DNA of 64,000 bases from Sphingobacteriales bacterium (GCA_027483645.1 JAIXUD010000022.1:248001-312000), one strand, 5' to 3'. Shown: positions 30,105 through 40,971, counted from the first letter of the stretch. Program-made: numbers and translations. The notes: generated from the letters alone by a model not told the origin.

Positions 30105-32045
30105 TTACTCGATTATCATAATCTCCGTTCGGCGATTTTGCCCTCGGCCTACTTCGGTGTCATTGTCGGAAATAGGTTTAGTGGCACCGTAGCCTTTGGG
30201 TACTAGTCTTGTTTTATCAATACCCGCAGCCACCATAAAGTTTACCACTTCGGTTGCCCGTTTTTGAGATAGGGTAAGGTTATTGGCGTCGGTGCCTACA
30301 TTATCGGTATGGCCTGCCACCTCGAGTTTTACGGTTGGGTTTACTTGCATAAACTTCACTAAGCGGTCCAGTTCTATTTTTGATTCTGGCTTCAGCTTAA
30401 ACAAGCCCGTTTCGTAAAACACGTTATTCAACACCACACTGCTCCTATTAGTTATGGGCTCCAGTAGTATGTTGAGCTTTTGGCTGTTTTTCTGCTTATC
30501 TATGGGCAAGTTATAAGAGTAGAACAGATAGCCGGGCTGGTTGATATTGAGTCCATAATTACTGCCTGTTGGCAACGTAAGCAGAAACTCGCCCGTTTGT
30601 ACATCAGGTACCACCAAGTTGGTGGTAAGGCCTGTGTTCAAATCAATAAACTCCACCACAGGGAAGATGGCTTTGTTGGTTGTCTTGTCTTTTACCGTTC
30701 CTGAGATATAGGTAACCGTTCTGGGCCTAGCTGCTATGGGCATTTCAAAGGCATAGATATCCAAGTTGCCAGTGCTGGTAAAGCGGTCGGTAGCGAAGTA
30801 GCCGGTATCGCCCGTTAGGCTTACAAATATACCGCCTTCGTAGTAGTAAGAGTTCAGCGGGTAGCCTAAGTTTTCGGGGGAGGCCCAGCCATCGGCTTGT
30901 TTGCGGCTATAGTATATATCGGCATCGCCAAAGCCCGGTCTGCCATTGCTGGAAAAGTAGAGCGTTTGCCCATCGGGGTGCATATACGGCCTTTCATCTA
31001 TTTCCTTGGTATTTACATTTGGGCCAAGGTTTATCGGCATGCCCCACTCACCTTCAGCATCCATATGGCTCACCCAAATATCTAGCATGCCCAACCCGCC
31101 GGCTCGAGAACTCACAAAGTATAGCGAGCGACCATCGCCACTTATGCAGGGCTGCGTTTCCTTAGCGGTTGTATTTACTTTCGGGCCTAGGTTTTGTGGC
31201 TTCCCCCAGCTATTGCCCACACGCTTCGAAACATAGATGTCGCAACTACCGTAGCCGCCGCCTTCGCAAACCGTGAAGTAAAGCTGGCGCCCATCCGGCG
31301 AAATGCTGTGCGCGCCTTCGTTGGCATCAGGGGTGTTTATCAAATCGCTTACTGATATGGCCGTGCTCCAGCCAGTACTATTGCGTTGGCTTACCAATAT
31401 ATCTTCTTGGTTGTGCCTGGTAGTAGGGTCTTTTACTTGGCGTGTAAAGAATAGGTACTGTCCATCGGCTGTAAGTGCCGGAAAGTATTCGTTGTTAGTT
31501 GAGTTCACCCCATCACCAGCAGGTTTGGGTGTAAAGGGGAATGGCTTCTTCACCGCCTCGCGGGCAAAGGTGATACTGCTTTCCAGTTGTTTCAGCTCGC
31601 CCTCGCGCTTTTCGTTTATAGCACCTACGGTTCTGTAGATGTTTACGTAGTGCTGCGCGGTATCAAACTGTTGTATATAAAAGCTGCTGCGTGCTAGGTA
31701 ATAATAAGCTTCCTTGCTTTTAGTTGGCTCTGCTTGCACTACTTGTAGTAGGTGGTTTTTGGCATCGCTATATCTACGTATGTTGTAGTATATAAGGCCT
31801 AACCGATCGTGCGCCAAAATGAAGTCCGGTTGTATTTCCAGTGCCTTTAATAGGGCCTGCTCCGCTTCGCTAAAACGGTCCCAATGCAGGTGCTCGGTGC
31901 TTTCGGTATACAGGTCCATTGCCTTTTTGTTCACCTTTTGGGGCTGGGCAATGAGCGGGATAGTACCCAATAGCAAAAGCAATAGTAAGCTGCTCAGCTT
32001 TACGGAATATCTAAGTATTTGTGTGTTTGCAGGGAGATTTCCCAT
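30105..32045 (-). CDS. TPR + PD40 beta-propeller + regulatory-like + OmpA C-terminal domain protein (PorE-like architecture)
   Basis: TPRs, WD40-like 'PDGRQLYFTVCEGGGYGSCDIYVSKR', 'YISGTVKDKTTNKAIFPVVEF', OmpA 'LEVAGHTDNVGTDANNLTLSQKRATEVVNFMVAAGI...GRGQNRRTEIMI'. Confidence 0.9.
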   Translation of the reverse strand: MGNLPANTQILRYSVKLSSLLLLLLLGTIPLIAQPQKVNKKAMDLYTESTEHLHWDRFSEAEQALLKALEIQPDFILAHDRLGLIYYNIRRYSDAKNHLLQVVQAEPTKSKEAYYYLARSSFYIQQFDTAQHYVNIYRTVGAINEKREGELKQLESSITFAREAVKKPFPFTPKPAGDGVNSTNNEYFPALTADGQYLFFTRQVKDPTTRHNQEDILVSQRNSTGWSTAISVSDLINTPDANEGAHSISPDGRQLYFTVCEGGGYGSCDIYVSKRVGNSWGKPQNLGPKVNTTAKETQPCISGDGRSLYFVSSRAGGLGMLDIWVSHMDAEGEWGMPINLGPNVNTKEIDERPYMHPDGQTLYFSSNGRPGFGDADIYYSRKQADGWASPENLGYPLNSYYYEGGIFVSLTGDTGYFATDRFTSTGNLDIYAFEMPIAARPRTVTYISGTVKDKTTNKAIFPVVEFIDLNTGLTTNLVVPDVQTGEFLLTLPTGSNYGLNINQPGYLFYSYNLPIDKQKNSQKLNILLEPITNRSSVVLNNVFYETGLFKLKPESKIELDRLVKFMQVNPTVKLEVAGHTDNVGTDANNLTLSQKRATEVVNFMVAAGIDKTRLVPKGYGATKPISDNDTEVGRGQNRRTEIMIIE

Positions 32046-32677
32046 TTCGGGTGGGCTTTTACGTAATCAACAATCAATGGGGTTACCTTCTTATTAACGC
32101 TCCATTCGGGTTGAAGATACAATTTACATGCCGAGTTTACTTGTGCGGCATGTTCCTCAGCCCATATGAAATCGCTTTTGTTGTATACAATAACCTTGAT
32201 TTCATTGGCATACGGTGCCACTTTTGGCAGTGGGTTTTTAAATTTCTTCGGCGACAAACAAATCCAGTCCCATTGGCCAGTAAGCGGATAAGCGCCCGAT
32301 GTTTCAATATTGGTTTGGAAACCTGCCTTGTGCAGCTGTGCCGTTAGGTAGGTTAAGTCGTACATCAGTGGTTCTCCGCCTGTTACTACTGCCAGCCTGC
32401 CAGGGTATTTGGCTGCTTCGGCCACTATATCGTCCACTTCCCAAATAGGGTGTACGCTGGCGTCCCACGATTCTTTTACGTCGCACCATACGCAGCCTAC
32501 ATCGCACCCACCCAAGCGAATGAAATAAGCGGCATGGCCTTGGTAATAGCCCTCGCCTTGTATGGTGTAGAACTGTTCCATCACCGGTAGGCGGGTCAAT
32601 AAAGCATTGGCAATCATCCTGCAAATATCGGAAGGATTATTGGTATGGCGATGGACCATATAATCTGGTTTCCCCAA
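32000..32677 (-). CDS. queE: 7-carboxy-7-deazaguanine synthase (radical SAM)
   Basis: 'FYTIQGEGYYQGHAAYFIRLGGCDVGCVWCDVKESW' (CxxxCxxC), 'VVTGGEPLM', 'NIETSGAYP'. The true start may be internal. Confidence 0.9.
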   Translation of the reverse strand: MGKPDYMVHRHTNNPSDICRMIANALLTRLPVMEQFYTIQGEGYYQGHAAYFIRLGGCDVGCVWCDVKESWDASVHPIWEVDDIVAEAAKYPGRLAVVTGGEPLMYDLTYLTAQLHKAGFQTNIETSGAYPLTGQWDWICLSPKKFKNPLPKVAPYANEIKVIVYNKSDFIWAEEHAAQVNSACKLYLQPEWSVNKKVTPLIVDYVKAHPKWEISLQTHKYLDIP

Positions 32678-32833
32678 CGGGGTCTTGCACCGCTAGAATA
32701 GGGCATCGCCCTATAAACATAATGCGTTTCCGGAAATGGGTAATACGAAAATTATTTTCACCCACCTCGTAACCTTTTCCAATTACCCCCGTATACCAAC
32801 ATAAGTTAACCAATTATTTAAACTCAAACACCC

Positions 32834-33181
32834 ATGCAGAAAGGAATATTGATTGCCGGATTTTTGATAATTCTTGGTACCGCTTTCGTAGGGTTCCGTT
32901 ATGGGAATGATGCCCAGTCGTTGGTTATTAAATACGAAGTGGAGTGCAAAGAATGCACCGTAACGTACCGAGACGAAAATGGCAACTCTGCTGAAATTAA
33001 AGGCGTTCGAGACGAATGGACCTATGAGTTTGTAGGCAAACCGGGCCAGTTTGTATATGTATCGGCCAGCAACCCTGACGGTAGCGAAACCGAAGTAGCA
33101 ATAAAGCGTGGCGGAAAGCACCTTATTAAGGGCTCAAGCGTAGCAAAAGAACAAGCAGCCAGGGCGGGCTCTATTTTGTAA
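32834..33181 (+). CDS. Hypothetical protein (115 aa), N-terminal TM/signal
   Basis: Signal-like N-terminus; good coding character; no family recognised. Confidence 0.6.
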   Translation: MQKGILIAGFLIILGTAFVGFRYGNDAQSLVIKYEVECKECTVTYRDENGNSAEIKGVRDEWTYEFVGKPGQFVYVSASNPDGSETEVAIKRGGKHLIKGSSVAKEQAARAGSIL

Positions 33182-33206
33182 TATCAATACAATCATCGTT
33201 TATAAA

Positions 33207-33247
33207 GGCAATAAGCCACTCCAGTTTGGGGTGGCTTTATTGTTTTT
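33207..33247. terminator. Bidirectional terminator between convergent genes
   Basis: caataagccactcc-agttt-ggggtggctttattgtttttt. Confidence 0.75.
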
Positions 33248-33701
33248 TGCGCTTCATACTAACGCCTATAAATACCACCCCCGCCATCAATACGGCCGAT
33301 ACACTTAAGAGTATACCGAAGTAGGTATTGAAGGCCAACATGCCTTCTTGCATATCAAAGGTTTGGTAGGCCAGTATCAATTTATTGTTCAATAAACCGT
33401 AGCCAACATAGGCAAACAACAGGAAAATGCCACAGGCTAACAAGTAGTAGCCCCTATGGTTCTGACTGCGGTGCAAATAAGCTGCAATGATAAGCAGTAT
33501 TAAATAGCTAATAAGATTGGTGTAAAATAGCTTTTTGCTGAAGCTGTAAAACTGTACAATACGATATTGTATGTCGTCATCGGCATCCAATGCCCACCAC
33601 GCCAACATGGCCAGTATGGACATAAAAACAGTGGCCAGGCCAGCCGTATACCATATAAGCTTGGTAGCTGTAAAGGGTTTAGAAGGCTGGGAGGTCGCCA
33701 T
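33237..33701 (-). CDS. Hypothetical membrane protein (154 aa)
   Basis: Several hydrophobic segments; KKRKKQ-type tail. Confidence 0.6.
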   Translation of the reverse strand: MATSQPSKPFTATKLIWYTAGLATVFMSILAMLAWWALDADDDIQYRIVQFYSFSKKLFYTNLISYLILLIIAAYLHRSQNHRGYYLLACGIFLLFAYVGYGLLNNKLILAYQTFDMQEGMLAFNTYFGILLSVSAVLMAGVVFIGVSMKRKKQ

Positions 33702-33753
33702 TAATGGTAGGGATTAGTTGCTAGCGATTGTTTTTTTCTGACGTGCTAAATAA

Positions 33754-34308
33754 TTATTGCTTAGCTGCCCAGCTTTTGGCATCATCAATTTGGTGCTTCT
33801 GGGGCAGCAATATCAATTTGCTTGGGTCGGTAGTGCTTTTGGAAAGTATTTTTATAAACTGCAAGCTACCTGGCTGCGAAGGATAAGCAAGTTTCTGACG
33901 GTAAGATTCTATCAGCAGCAAAGCCTCCGCCGCAATGCTTGATTGCACATTATCAGGCGGGTTGGGGCCTTCGTTTTTAAGGCTTACCCCGGCACAAGGC
34001 TCCACATTATCGAGCATAGCAATCAGTTGCGGTATGTGCTGCTTTTTTACCCAATCTTTAGGTGCTTTATCCAATAGCACGGTGCCGCTGGCGACGTTCT
34101 CCTTTAGGTAATCAATAAAAGTAATAGGGCTATACTGGGTATACCCATCTTCTGGAAACGTAATAGCGTTGGTGCCTTTTCTCACCGGTGGCGGTGGGGC
34201 GGGTACTGTATCGGCTACGGGTGCCATTGCTACAGGTTCGGCATCGTTGGTACAACTTGCACAAAACAGCATGCAAGCAAGGGTTGAAAGCGCTAGCAAT
34301 CGAAGCAT
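33754..34308 (-). CDS. Hypothetical lipoprotein (184 aa)
   Basis: Lipobox 'STLACMLFCASC'. Confidence 0.65.
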   Translation of the reverse strand: MLRLLALSTLACMLFCASCTNDAEPVAMAPVADTVPAPPPPVRKGTNAITFPEDGYTQYSPITFIDYLKENVASGTVLLDKAPKDWVKKQHIPQLIAMLDNVEPCAGVSLKNEGPNPPDNVQSSIAAEALLLIESYRQKLAYPSQPGSLQFIKILSKSTTDPSKLILLPQKHQIDDAKSWAAKQ

Positions 34309-34314
34309 GAATCG

Positions 34315-35211
34315 TTATTTTACTACGGTGATAAAGCGTGTTTCCACTGCGCCGTTTTCAAATTGTATCTGCACGTAGTAGAAACCTTTGGAAAGCCTGC
34401 CAGTATTCACCATCAGGTCGTTAGCACCCGAAACGCTGTTAATTGATTGTATATGCCTGCCCTCGGCACTCAATACCGATGCACCAATTACGCGGTGCGT
34501 AGGACTGCTGATAACAAAGTAATCTTCTACCGGATTGGGGTATATAAGTATATCCGATGCATCATCAAGGGTGGGTGCCGCCACGGGCTCAATAAAGTTG
34601 AGATTGTCAATCATTAAAGTGCTAATACCTTGCGCAGGGGCATTTAAATTAGTGGAAGTAATAAGGATAACGTAGCTATCTGGAATTGGCGTGGTTGAGC
34701 CAGGGAAAGCATTCAAAACCGGAAACTCAAAGTACGTCCACTCCGTTGCGGTGGTAAGCCTTGTATTGCCGGTAGCAACCAGTTTGTTAGTATCGCCATT
34801 TTGATCATACTCATACATGTATAGTATCACCCTAGCGGTATCGCCCGGTGTGGGGAAATACTTATAATAGCCACTAAACTTATCGGGTCGGTAGTTAATT
34901 TGCCAGCCGTTGGTACCAAGCGAATCGGGGTTACGTGTGCCGTTTGTCAAAAAACCACCAAAATACTCATCCAAGCTAACCGAGTATACAGTGCGCACCA
35001 CAGCAGCTAGGCTGTCTTTTTGGGCATCGGTAGTGTCGGTTACGGTATTGCCTAGCGAAAGCGTGCTAGGGTTGTTGCTGTTCCAGTTTTGTGGTTCAAT
35101 AAAGCTTACACTATCTTCCCATTGTTCAAAGTTGCCGTTTACTACATTGTTTTGAGCTACTGCTGCTAACACTGTTAAAGTGGCCAGCATCATTAAATAC
35201 ATCTTTCTCAT
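34315..35211 (-). CDS. Secreted protein with carbohydrate-binding-like region and T9SS type A sorting domain
   Basis: 'VVNGNFEQWEDSVSFIEPQNWNS'; C-terminus 'DILIYPNPVEDYFVISSP...KGFYYVQIQFENGAVETRFITVVK'. Confidence 0.85.
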   Translation of the reverse strand: MRKMYLMMLATLTVLAAVAQNNVVNGNFEQWEDSVSFIEPQNWNSNNPSTLSLGNTVTDTTDAQKDSLAAVVRTVYSVSLDEYFGGFLTNGTRNPDSLGTNGWQINYRPDKFSGYYKYFPTPGDTARVILYMYEYDQNGDTNKLVATGNTRLTTATEWTYFEFPVLNAFPGSTTPIPDSYVILITSTNLNAPAQGISTLMIDNLNFIEPVAAPTLDDASDILIYPNPVEDYFVISSPTHRVIGASVLSAEGRHIQSINSVSGANDLMVNTGRLSKGFYYVQIQFENGAVETRFITVVK

Positions 35212-35285
35212 AGTCCGGTTCTCACAGTTTTATTAAATAGCTTTACATCAAATGCTAAACATTTCAATACCAAGATAGGCAAAAA

Positions 35286-35319
35286 GAAAAAGGCACGGAA
35301 ACCTCCACGCCTTTTTCTT
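35286..35319. terminator. Rho-independent terminator (bidirectional form)
   Basis: gaaaaaggcacgg-aaacct-ccacgcctttttc with A/T tracts. Confidence 0.65.
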
Positions 35320-35417
35320 TGAGAAATTTTATATTCTTTAAGCTGGGAAACACCTTTTAAATATTGTACATCGTACATTGTACTTTGCACATCCTCGTTC
35401 ATATATCAAGGAATAAA

Positions 35418-36548
35418 TCAGCTACCAAACACTTCGGCAAGCTTCTGCTCCAAGGCCACGCCACGAAGGTTTTTGGCTATGATGTTGCCTTCTTTGTCAA
35501 TCAAGAAAGCAGCAGGGATAGAGTTAACGTTGTATTGGCGCACCACTGGGCAGTTCCAGAACAGGAGGTTGCTGCCGTGGTATTGCCAAGTAAGGTTATC
35601 CTGCTTAATGGCATTAACCCAAGCATCAAGCTCCTTATCCAAACTTACGCTGTAGATGGTAAAGCCTTTGTCTTTATATTGCTCGTAGGTTTTTACCAAG
35701 TTCGGGTTCTCCGCACGGCAAGGCTTGCACCATGATGCCCAGAAATCGATCAATACTACTTTGCCTTTCAAACTTGAAAGTTGGATGGTCTCGCCAGTTG
35801 GGCTTTTTAAAGAAAAATCAGGGGCTGCACTGCCTACTGATATCTTAGATGTTTCGCTTACCTTGGCAGCAATCTCTTTAGCCAAAGCCAAGTTTGGATC
35901 CTTTTGAAGGGCCTTGTCAGTTACCTGTTTCAAGAATGCAGCGTTCTCTTCTACGCTTAGGTTGCTTACGGCAAAAATGGCCAACAACGGGTCGCTCACA
36001 GTATCGGCAAACGTCTTCAACGACTCTACCATGCCCGTTTGCAACTGTATGTATTCGTTCTGTAGCGCCGTTAAACTAGCTTGGTCGGCACCGCTGTATT
36101 GCGCGTTCATAAACTCTTGGTTTATTTCGCCTACCCTGCGGTTAGTATTGCCCATGTTTTTAATCAATTCGTTCAGCACCACGGTGGATTGGTGGCCGGT
36201 AAAGTTGTACTTCATGACATCGTTCAAGTCACCATCGAAGGTAACCTCTGCACCTGGCTCCAGCACCATTAACCAAGTACGCTCTTGGCTTACGCGCAGC
36301 ATGTACAGGCCACGGCCAGTAATGGGCTTTTTCATGGTAAAATCACCTTCTTTGCTAATGATGGCGGTGTCCACTGGGGTAGCGGTAGTTAGGTTGTCCC
36401 ATTTATCCAAAAAAACGGTGGTGCCACTGGCGTTGGCCATTTTACCTTTCAACAAATATCCGGTTGCATCAGCACCTTCGCCGGTTTCGCAAGATTGGAA
36501 AAGGGCGGCGGCCGCTAATACTAAAAACAACGTACGTAAGCTATTCAT
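35418..36548 (-). CDS. TlpA-like thiol:disulfide oxidoreductase lipoprotein (N-terminal DUF4369-like)
   Basis: Lipobox 'ALFQSC'; 'GKVVLIDFWASWCKPCRAENPNLVKTYEQYKDKGFTIYSVSLD'. Confidence 0.92.
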   Translation of the reverse strand: MNSLRTLFLVLAAAALFQSCETGEGADATGYLLKGKMANASGTTVFLDKWDNLTTATPVDTAIISKEGDFTMKKPITGRGLYMLRVSQERTWLMVLEPGAEVTFDGDLNDVMKYNFTGHQSTVVLNELIKNMGNTNRRVGEINQEFMNAQYSGADQASLTALQNEYIQLQTGMVESLKTFADTVSDPLLAIFAVSNLSVEENAAFLKQVTDKALQKDPNLALAKEIAAKVSETSKISVGSAAPDFSLKSPTGETIQLSSLKGKVVLIDFWASWCKPCRAENPNLVKTYEQYKDKGFTIYSVSLDKELDAWVNAIKQDNLTWQYHGSNLLFWNCPVVRQYNVNSIPAAFLIDKEGNIIAKNLRGVALEQKLAEVFGS

Positions 36549-38014
36549 TTGGTTTGGAGTTTATCAAGTAATACCTGTGTAGCCGCTTTTGGGTCGGCAA
36601 TGCCCTTGGATGCTTTCATAACCAAGCCCATAAAAAAACCTTGGAGTTGTTTCTCGCCATCGCGGAATCGCTGTACCTCCGTTGGGTGGGCTTGCAGTAT
36701 GTCATCAACGATGTTTCCAATCACTGAAACGTCGCTTTGTTGAATCAGATTTAGCTCTTTGGCCAAGATTTCAGCACCTTTATCGGGTTGCTGCAACATG
36801 GCCGGGAAAAGCTGCTGGCTGGCAATGGTGTGGTTGATTACCCCGTCGTCTATCAGCTTGATTAAACCCGCTAACGACTCAAAGGTAACAGGAAATTTTG
36901 CCATTTCCATACCGTTGTCTTTCAAGTAAGAACGCACATTGTTTAAAATCCAGTTCACGGCAGCCTTGTAATTGATACTAATACCCGCAAGATTAACAAA
37001 ATATAACGCTACGGCCCGTTCTTCGGTTAGGCCACGGGCATCTACAGGGGATAGGCCATACTGGCTTTCAAACTGCACCTGCAACGCAGCTGGCAAGGCG
37101 GGCATATTAGCCTTTATGGCATCCACATACCCTTGGGTAACTACTACAGGCGGCAAATCGGGCTCAGGGAAATAGCGGTAGTCATCCGCATCTTCCTTGG
37201 TGCGCAGGCTAAAGGTGGTGCCGTTGTCCGCATCAAAGCTGCGGGTTTCCTGTACTATTTTGCCACCGTTTTCCAGCACCTCAATCTGTCGGGTTACCTC
37301 GTGCTCAATGGCGCGCTTCAGGTTTCGTATGCTGTTGAGGTTCTTCACTTCTGCCCGCTGCCCATATTGAGCGGCATCCTTCAGCATTACCGATACGTTG
37401 GCATCGCAACGCAGACTGCCTTCTTCCATGTTTCCATCGCAAATACCTAGCCAGCGAACCAGCTTTTGTATTTCTGCAAAGTAGGCAAAGGCTTCATCGG
37501 CACTACGCATGTCGGGTTCGGTTACTATTTCTATCAACGGCACACCTGCACGGTTCAAATCGACTAGCGTGTTGTTAGGGTCAATGTCGTGGGTGCTTTT
37601 GCCTGCATCTTCCTCTAGGTGTATGCGGTTGATGCGGATGCGCTTGGTTTCGCCATTTACGTCAATATCCAAATGGCCGCCATAGCATATCGGCGTATCC
37701 ATTTGTGTGGTTTGGAAGCCCTTAGGCAAATCGGCATAGAAGTAGTGCTTGCGGGCAAACTGGTTTACTTCCTGTATCTGGCAATTGGTTGCCAGCCCCA
37801 TCCTCACCGCAAACTCTAATGCCTTTTTATTAAAAAACGGCAACGCCCCCGGATGCCCCAAAGATACCGGCCCCAACTGCGTATTGGGCTCACCGCCATA
37901 CAATGCCGACTCGCCACTAAATATTTTGCTCTTGGTGGATAGTTGTGCGTGCACTTCCAAGCCTATTACGGGCTGGTAGAGGTGTTGGGTTGGTATGAGG
38001 GTGGTGTTCTGCAA
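36545..38014 (-). CDS. gatB: Asp-tRNA(Asn)/Glu-tRNA(Gln) amidotransferase subunit B
   Basis: 'YQPVIGLEVHAQLSTKSKIFSG', 'LDLNRAGVPLIEIVTEPDMRSADEA'-type motif, 'RCDANVSV', C-terminal GatB_Yqey domain. TTG start; 4-nt overlap with the downstream gene. Confidence 0.97.
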   Translation of the reverse strand: MQNTTLIPTQHLYQPVIGLEVHAQLSTKSKIFSGESALYGGEPNTQLGPVSLGHPGALPFFNKKALEFAVRMGLATNCQIQEVNQFARKHYFYADLPKGFQTTQMDTPICYGGHLDIDVNGETKRIRINRIHLEEDAGKSTHDIDPNNTLVDLNRAGVPLIEIVTEPDMRSADEAFAYFAEIQKLVRWLGICDGNMEEGSLRCDANVSVMLKDAAQYGQRAEVKNLNSIRNLKRAIEHEVTRQIEVLENGGKIVQETRSFDADNGTTFSLRTKEDADDYRYFPEPDLPPVVVTQGYVDAIKANMPALPAALQVQFESQYGLSPVDARGLTEERAVALYFVNLAGISINYKAAVNWILNNVRSYLKDNGMEMAKFPVTFESLAGLIKLIDDGVINHTIASQQLFPAMLQQPDKGAEILAKELNLIQQSDVSVIGNIVDDILQAHPTEVQRFRDGEKQLQGFFMGLVMKASKGIADPKAATQVLLDKLQTK

Positions 38015-38057
38015 ATGATTGGTAATGAATACTTTAATATTTTATGGCAGGCCTATC

Positions 38058-38204
38058 CGTTGTGTCATGGTGAGCGGAGTCGAACCATTCACCATGTAGG
38101 TGGCATAACACCAATCTTGTGTAATTGCGTGCAATGCTGTTACTATGATTGGTGTTATGTGACCGTGTTACGGATGGTTCGGCTCCGCTCACCATGACAC
38201 AACG
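38058..38204. repeat. Long imperfect palindrome, 147 bp (MITE/REP-like)
   Basis: Left arm cgttgtgtcatggtgagcggagtcgaaccat pairs with right arm atggttcggctccgctcaccatgacacaacg; inner cataacaccaatc pairs with gattggtgttatg; centre attgcgtgcaat. Confidence 0.9.
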
Positions 38205-38231
38205 TTAATTCCTTGCTGTATATCTAACATG

Positions 38232-40862
38232 CTACCCAGCCGTTACAAACCCCTTCGCCTTCTCCAACACCGCTGGCAAACCAGCAGGGTTTTTACCGCC
38301 TGCTGTAGCGTAGAAGGGCTGTCCGCCACCGCCGCCTTGTATCTCCTTGGCCCACTCACGTACCAGGTTACCGGCGTTCCAGCCTTTACCTTGTACGAGC
38401 TCCTCGGCTATCATTATGGTTATCTGTGCCTTGCCGTCGCCTTGTGAACCCAGCACCAAGAACAGATTCGGTATTTCCTGTTTCAGGTTGTAGGCAAGCC
38501 CTTTAATGGCATCGGCATTGTTCAGGCCGATTTCGGCAGCAATGAAGTTTACGCCGTTCAGGTTCTGTATGGTTTTGGCTAGGCTGTCTTTCAGTCCACT
38601 GGCTTGGGCGATGGTGGCTTGGTCCAGTTCTTTTTTCAGGGCAGCATTCTCCTCGGCTAAGGCTTGTATGCCTTTTACAATGTCTTTATTGTTGCGGCTT
38701 AGGGTAGCAATCTGCTCCAGTTGGCTCAGCTTGTCGTTGATGTAAGCTAAAGCACCTGGGCCAGTCAATGCCTCAATACGGCGTATGCCGGCCGCCACGG
38801 CGGTTTCGGTAGTTACTTTCAGCAAACCGATTTGGCCGGTTGATTTAACGTGTGTACCACCGCAAAGCTCTACCGAGTTGCCGAATTTGATAACGCGCAC
38901 CACATCGCCATACTTCTCGCCAAACAGGGCCATAGCACCAAGGGCTTTCGCCTCGTTAATCGGCACGCCACGGCGCTCATCCAACGGGTAGTTGGCACGG
39001 ATGCGCTCGTTTACAATCTGCTCCACGCGGGCCATTTCCTCGTCGGTTACTTTACCGAAGTGGCTAAAGTCGAAGCGCAGGTAATCTTGGTTTACCAAAG
39101 AGCCTTTTTGCTGTACGTGCGTGCCCAATACTTCGCGCAACGCCTCGTGCAGCAAGTGCGTGGCGCTGTGGTTTAGTTCAGTCAACTGGCGCTTCTCGCG
39201 GTTCACTTGCGCATGGAAGGTAGCCTTTGGGTCACTTGGCAACTTATCTGCATAGTGTACTATTAAGTTGTTTTCTTTCTTGGTATCGGTAATGTGCACG
39301 TACTCGCCCTTCACGCTCAAAGTACCGGTATCGCCAATCTGGCCACCGCTTTCGGCATAGAAAGGGGTGTAGTTCAGCACCAATTGGTACTGCTCTTTAT
39401 CTTTAGCTTTTACTTTGCGATAGCGGGTAATTTGCACCTCGCCCTCTTGATAGTCGTAGCCTACAAACTCCTCGTCGGCATCCTCGTTCAATATCACCCA
39501 ATCGCCCTGCTCGCTGGTAGCATCAGCACGGCTGCGTTTCTTTTGCTGTTGCAGTTCGGCTTCAAAACCGTTTTCATCAATATTAAAGCCATTCTCGCTA
39601 GCTAATAGTCGCGTTAGGTCAATTGGGAAACCAAAAGTATCGTACAGTTCGAAAGCCTCTTTACCGGTAATGGTATTCTCTTTCAGCTCCTCGGTTATCT
39701 GGGCAAACTTACGCAAGCCGCTGCCTAACGTGTTCAAGAAAGCAGTCTCTTCCTCCTTAATCACTTTCGAAACAAAATCAACTTGCTGCTGCAATTCTGG
39801 GAATACACGCTGCAATTGGCCGCCCAGTACCGCTACCAGTTGGTGAATAAAAGGCTCTTTCAGGTTAAGGTAAGAGTAGCCATAACGGATAGCCCTGCGT
39901 AATATGCGGCGGATAACGTAGCCCGAGCCACCGTTGCTTGGCAACTGCCCATCGGCAATAGCAAACGATACGGCACGTATATGGTCGGCAATAACACGGA
40001 TGGCGATGTCGCTCTTAGTATCGGCATAGGTGTAGGTAATTCCGCTAATTTCTTCTACTTTATTAATTAGTGGCGCAAAAACATCCGTATCGTAGTTGCT
40101 GCGCTTGCCTTGCAGCACCATACACAGGCGCTCAAAGCCCATACCGGTATCTACGTGCTGGGCAGGTAGCGGGGTAAGGCTGGTATCGGCATTACGGTTG
40201 AACTGGATAAATACCAAGTTCCATATCTCTATTACCTGCGGGTGGTCGTTGTTTACCAGGTCGCGGCCGTTTACTGCAGCACGCTCCTCGTCGGTACGCA
40301 TGTCCACGTGTATCTCGGTACAAGGGCCGCAGGGGCCGGTAGCGCCCATCTCCCAGAAATTATCCTTCTTGCTGCAAGACAGGATGCGGTCGGCTGGCAT
40401 ATACTTACTCCACAGTTGGCGGGCCTCGTCGTCTTCAGGTAGGTTGTCCGCGGTATCACCTTGGAAAACGGTAACGTACATGCGGTCGGTATCGATGCCG
40501 TACACATCAACCAACAATTCCCAAGCCCAATCAATAGCTTCTTTTTTAAAGTAGTTGCCAAAGCTCCAGTTGCCCAACATCTCGAACATGGTATGGTGGT
40601 AGGTATCAATTCCTACTTCCTCCAAGTCGTTGTGCTTGCCGCTTACACGCAGGCATTTTTGGGTATCGGCAATCCGCGGATTCTCCGGGGTTTTGTTACC
40701 CAGGAAAAACTCCTTGAACTGGTTCATGCCCGAGTTGGTGAACATCAGGGTCGGGTCGTCCTTCACCACGATGGGCGCCGAGGGAACGATACGGTGCTCT
40801 TTGGAGTTGAAGAAATTTAAGAAAGTCTCCCTAATCTCGGCTGATGTCAATTGCTTGGGCAC
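38232..40862 (-). CDS. alaS: Alanyl-tRNA synthetase
   Basis: '[49 protein letters not shown]', '[20 protein letters not shown]'. GTG start. Confidence 0.98.
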   Translation of the reverse strand: MPKQLTSAEIRETFLNFFNSKEHRIVPSAPIVVKDDPTLMFTNSGMNQFKEFFLGNKTPENPRIADTQKCLRVSGKHNDLEEVGIDTYHHTMFEMLGNWSFGNYFKKEAIDWAWELLVDVYGIDTDRMYVTVFQGDTADNLPEDDEARQLWSKYMPADRILSCSKKDNFWEMGATGPCGPCTEIHVDMRTDEERAAVNGRDLVNNDHPQVIEIWNLVFIQFNRNADTSLTPLPAQHVDTGMGFERLCMVLQGKRSNYDTDVFAPLINKVEEISGITYTYADTKSDIAIRVIADHIRAVSFAIADGQLPSNGGSGYVIRRILRRAIRYGYSYLNLKEPFIHQLVAVLGGQLQRVFPELQQQVDFVSKVIKEEETAFLNTLGSGLRKFAQITEELKENTITGKEAFELYDTFGFPIDLTRLLASENGFNIDENGFEAELQQQKKRSRADATSEQGDWVILNEDADEEFVGYDYQEGEVQITRYRKVKAKDKEQYQLVLNYTPFYAESGGQIGDTGTLSVKGEYVHITDTKKENNLIVHYADKLPSDPKATFHAQVNREKRQLTELNHSATHLLHEALREVLGTHVQQKGSLVNQDYLRFDFSHFGKVTDEEMARVEQIVNERIRANYPLDERRGVPINEAKALGAMALFGEKYGDVVRVIKFGNSVELCGGTHVKSTGQIGLLKVTTETAVAAGIRRIEALTGPGALAYINDKLSQLEQIATLSRNNKDIVKGIQALAEENAALKKELDQATIAQASGLKDSLAKTIQNLNGVNFIAAEIGLNNADAIKGLAYNLKQEIPNLFLVLGSQGDGKAQITIMIAEELVQGKGWNAGNLVREWAKEIQGGGGGQPFYATAGGKNPAGLPAVLEKAKGFVTAG

Positions 40863-40971
40863 GGTTTTAACTTTATTTAGGTTTTGATAAGAGGCTGAAA
40901 TAATTATCTTTGTTAGCTGCCCATTGGTAAGGGCAGTGCAAAATTACATGAATTAAGTATCAAGTAGCTTC

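Noticed and set aside
38785-39605. Plus-strand ORFs antisense to alaS (and others antisense to metG, gatB, lipA, E1)
   Set aside because: Overlap strongly conserved essential genes on the other strand; no independent support.
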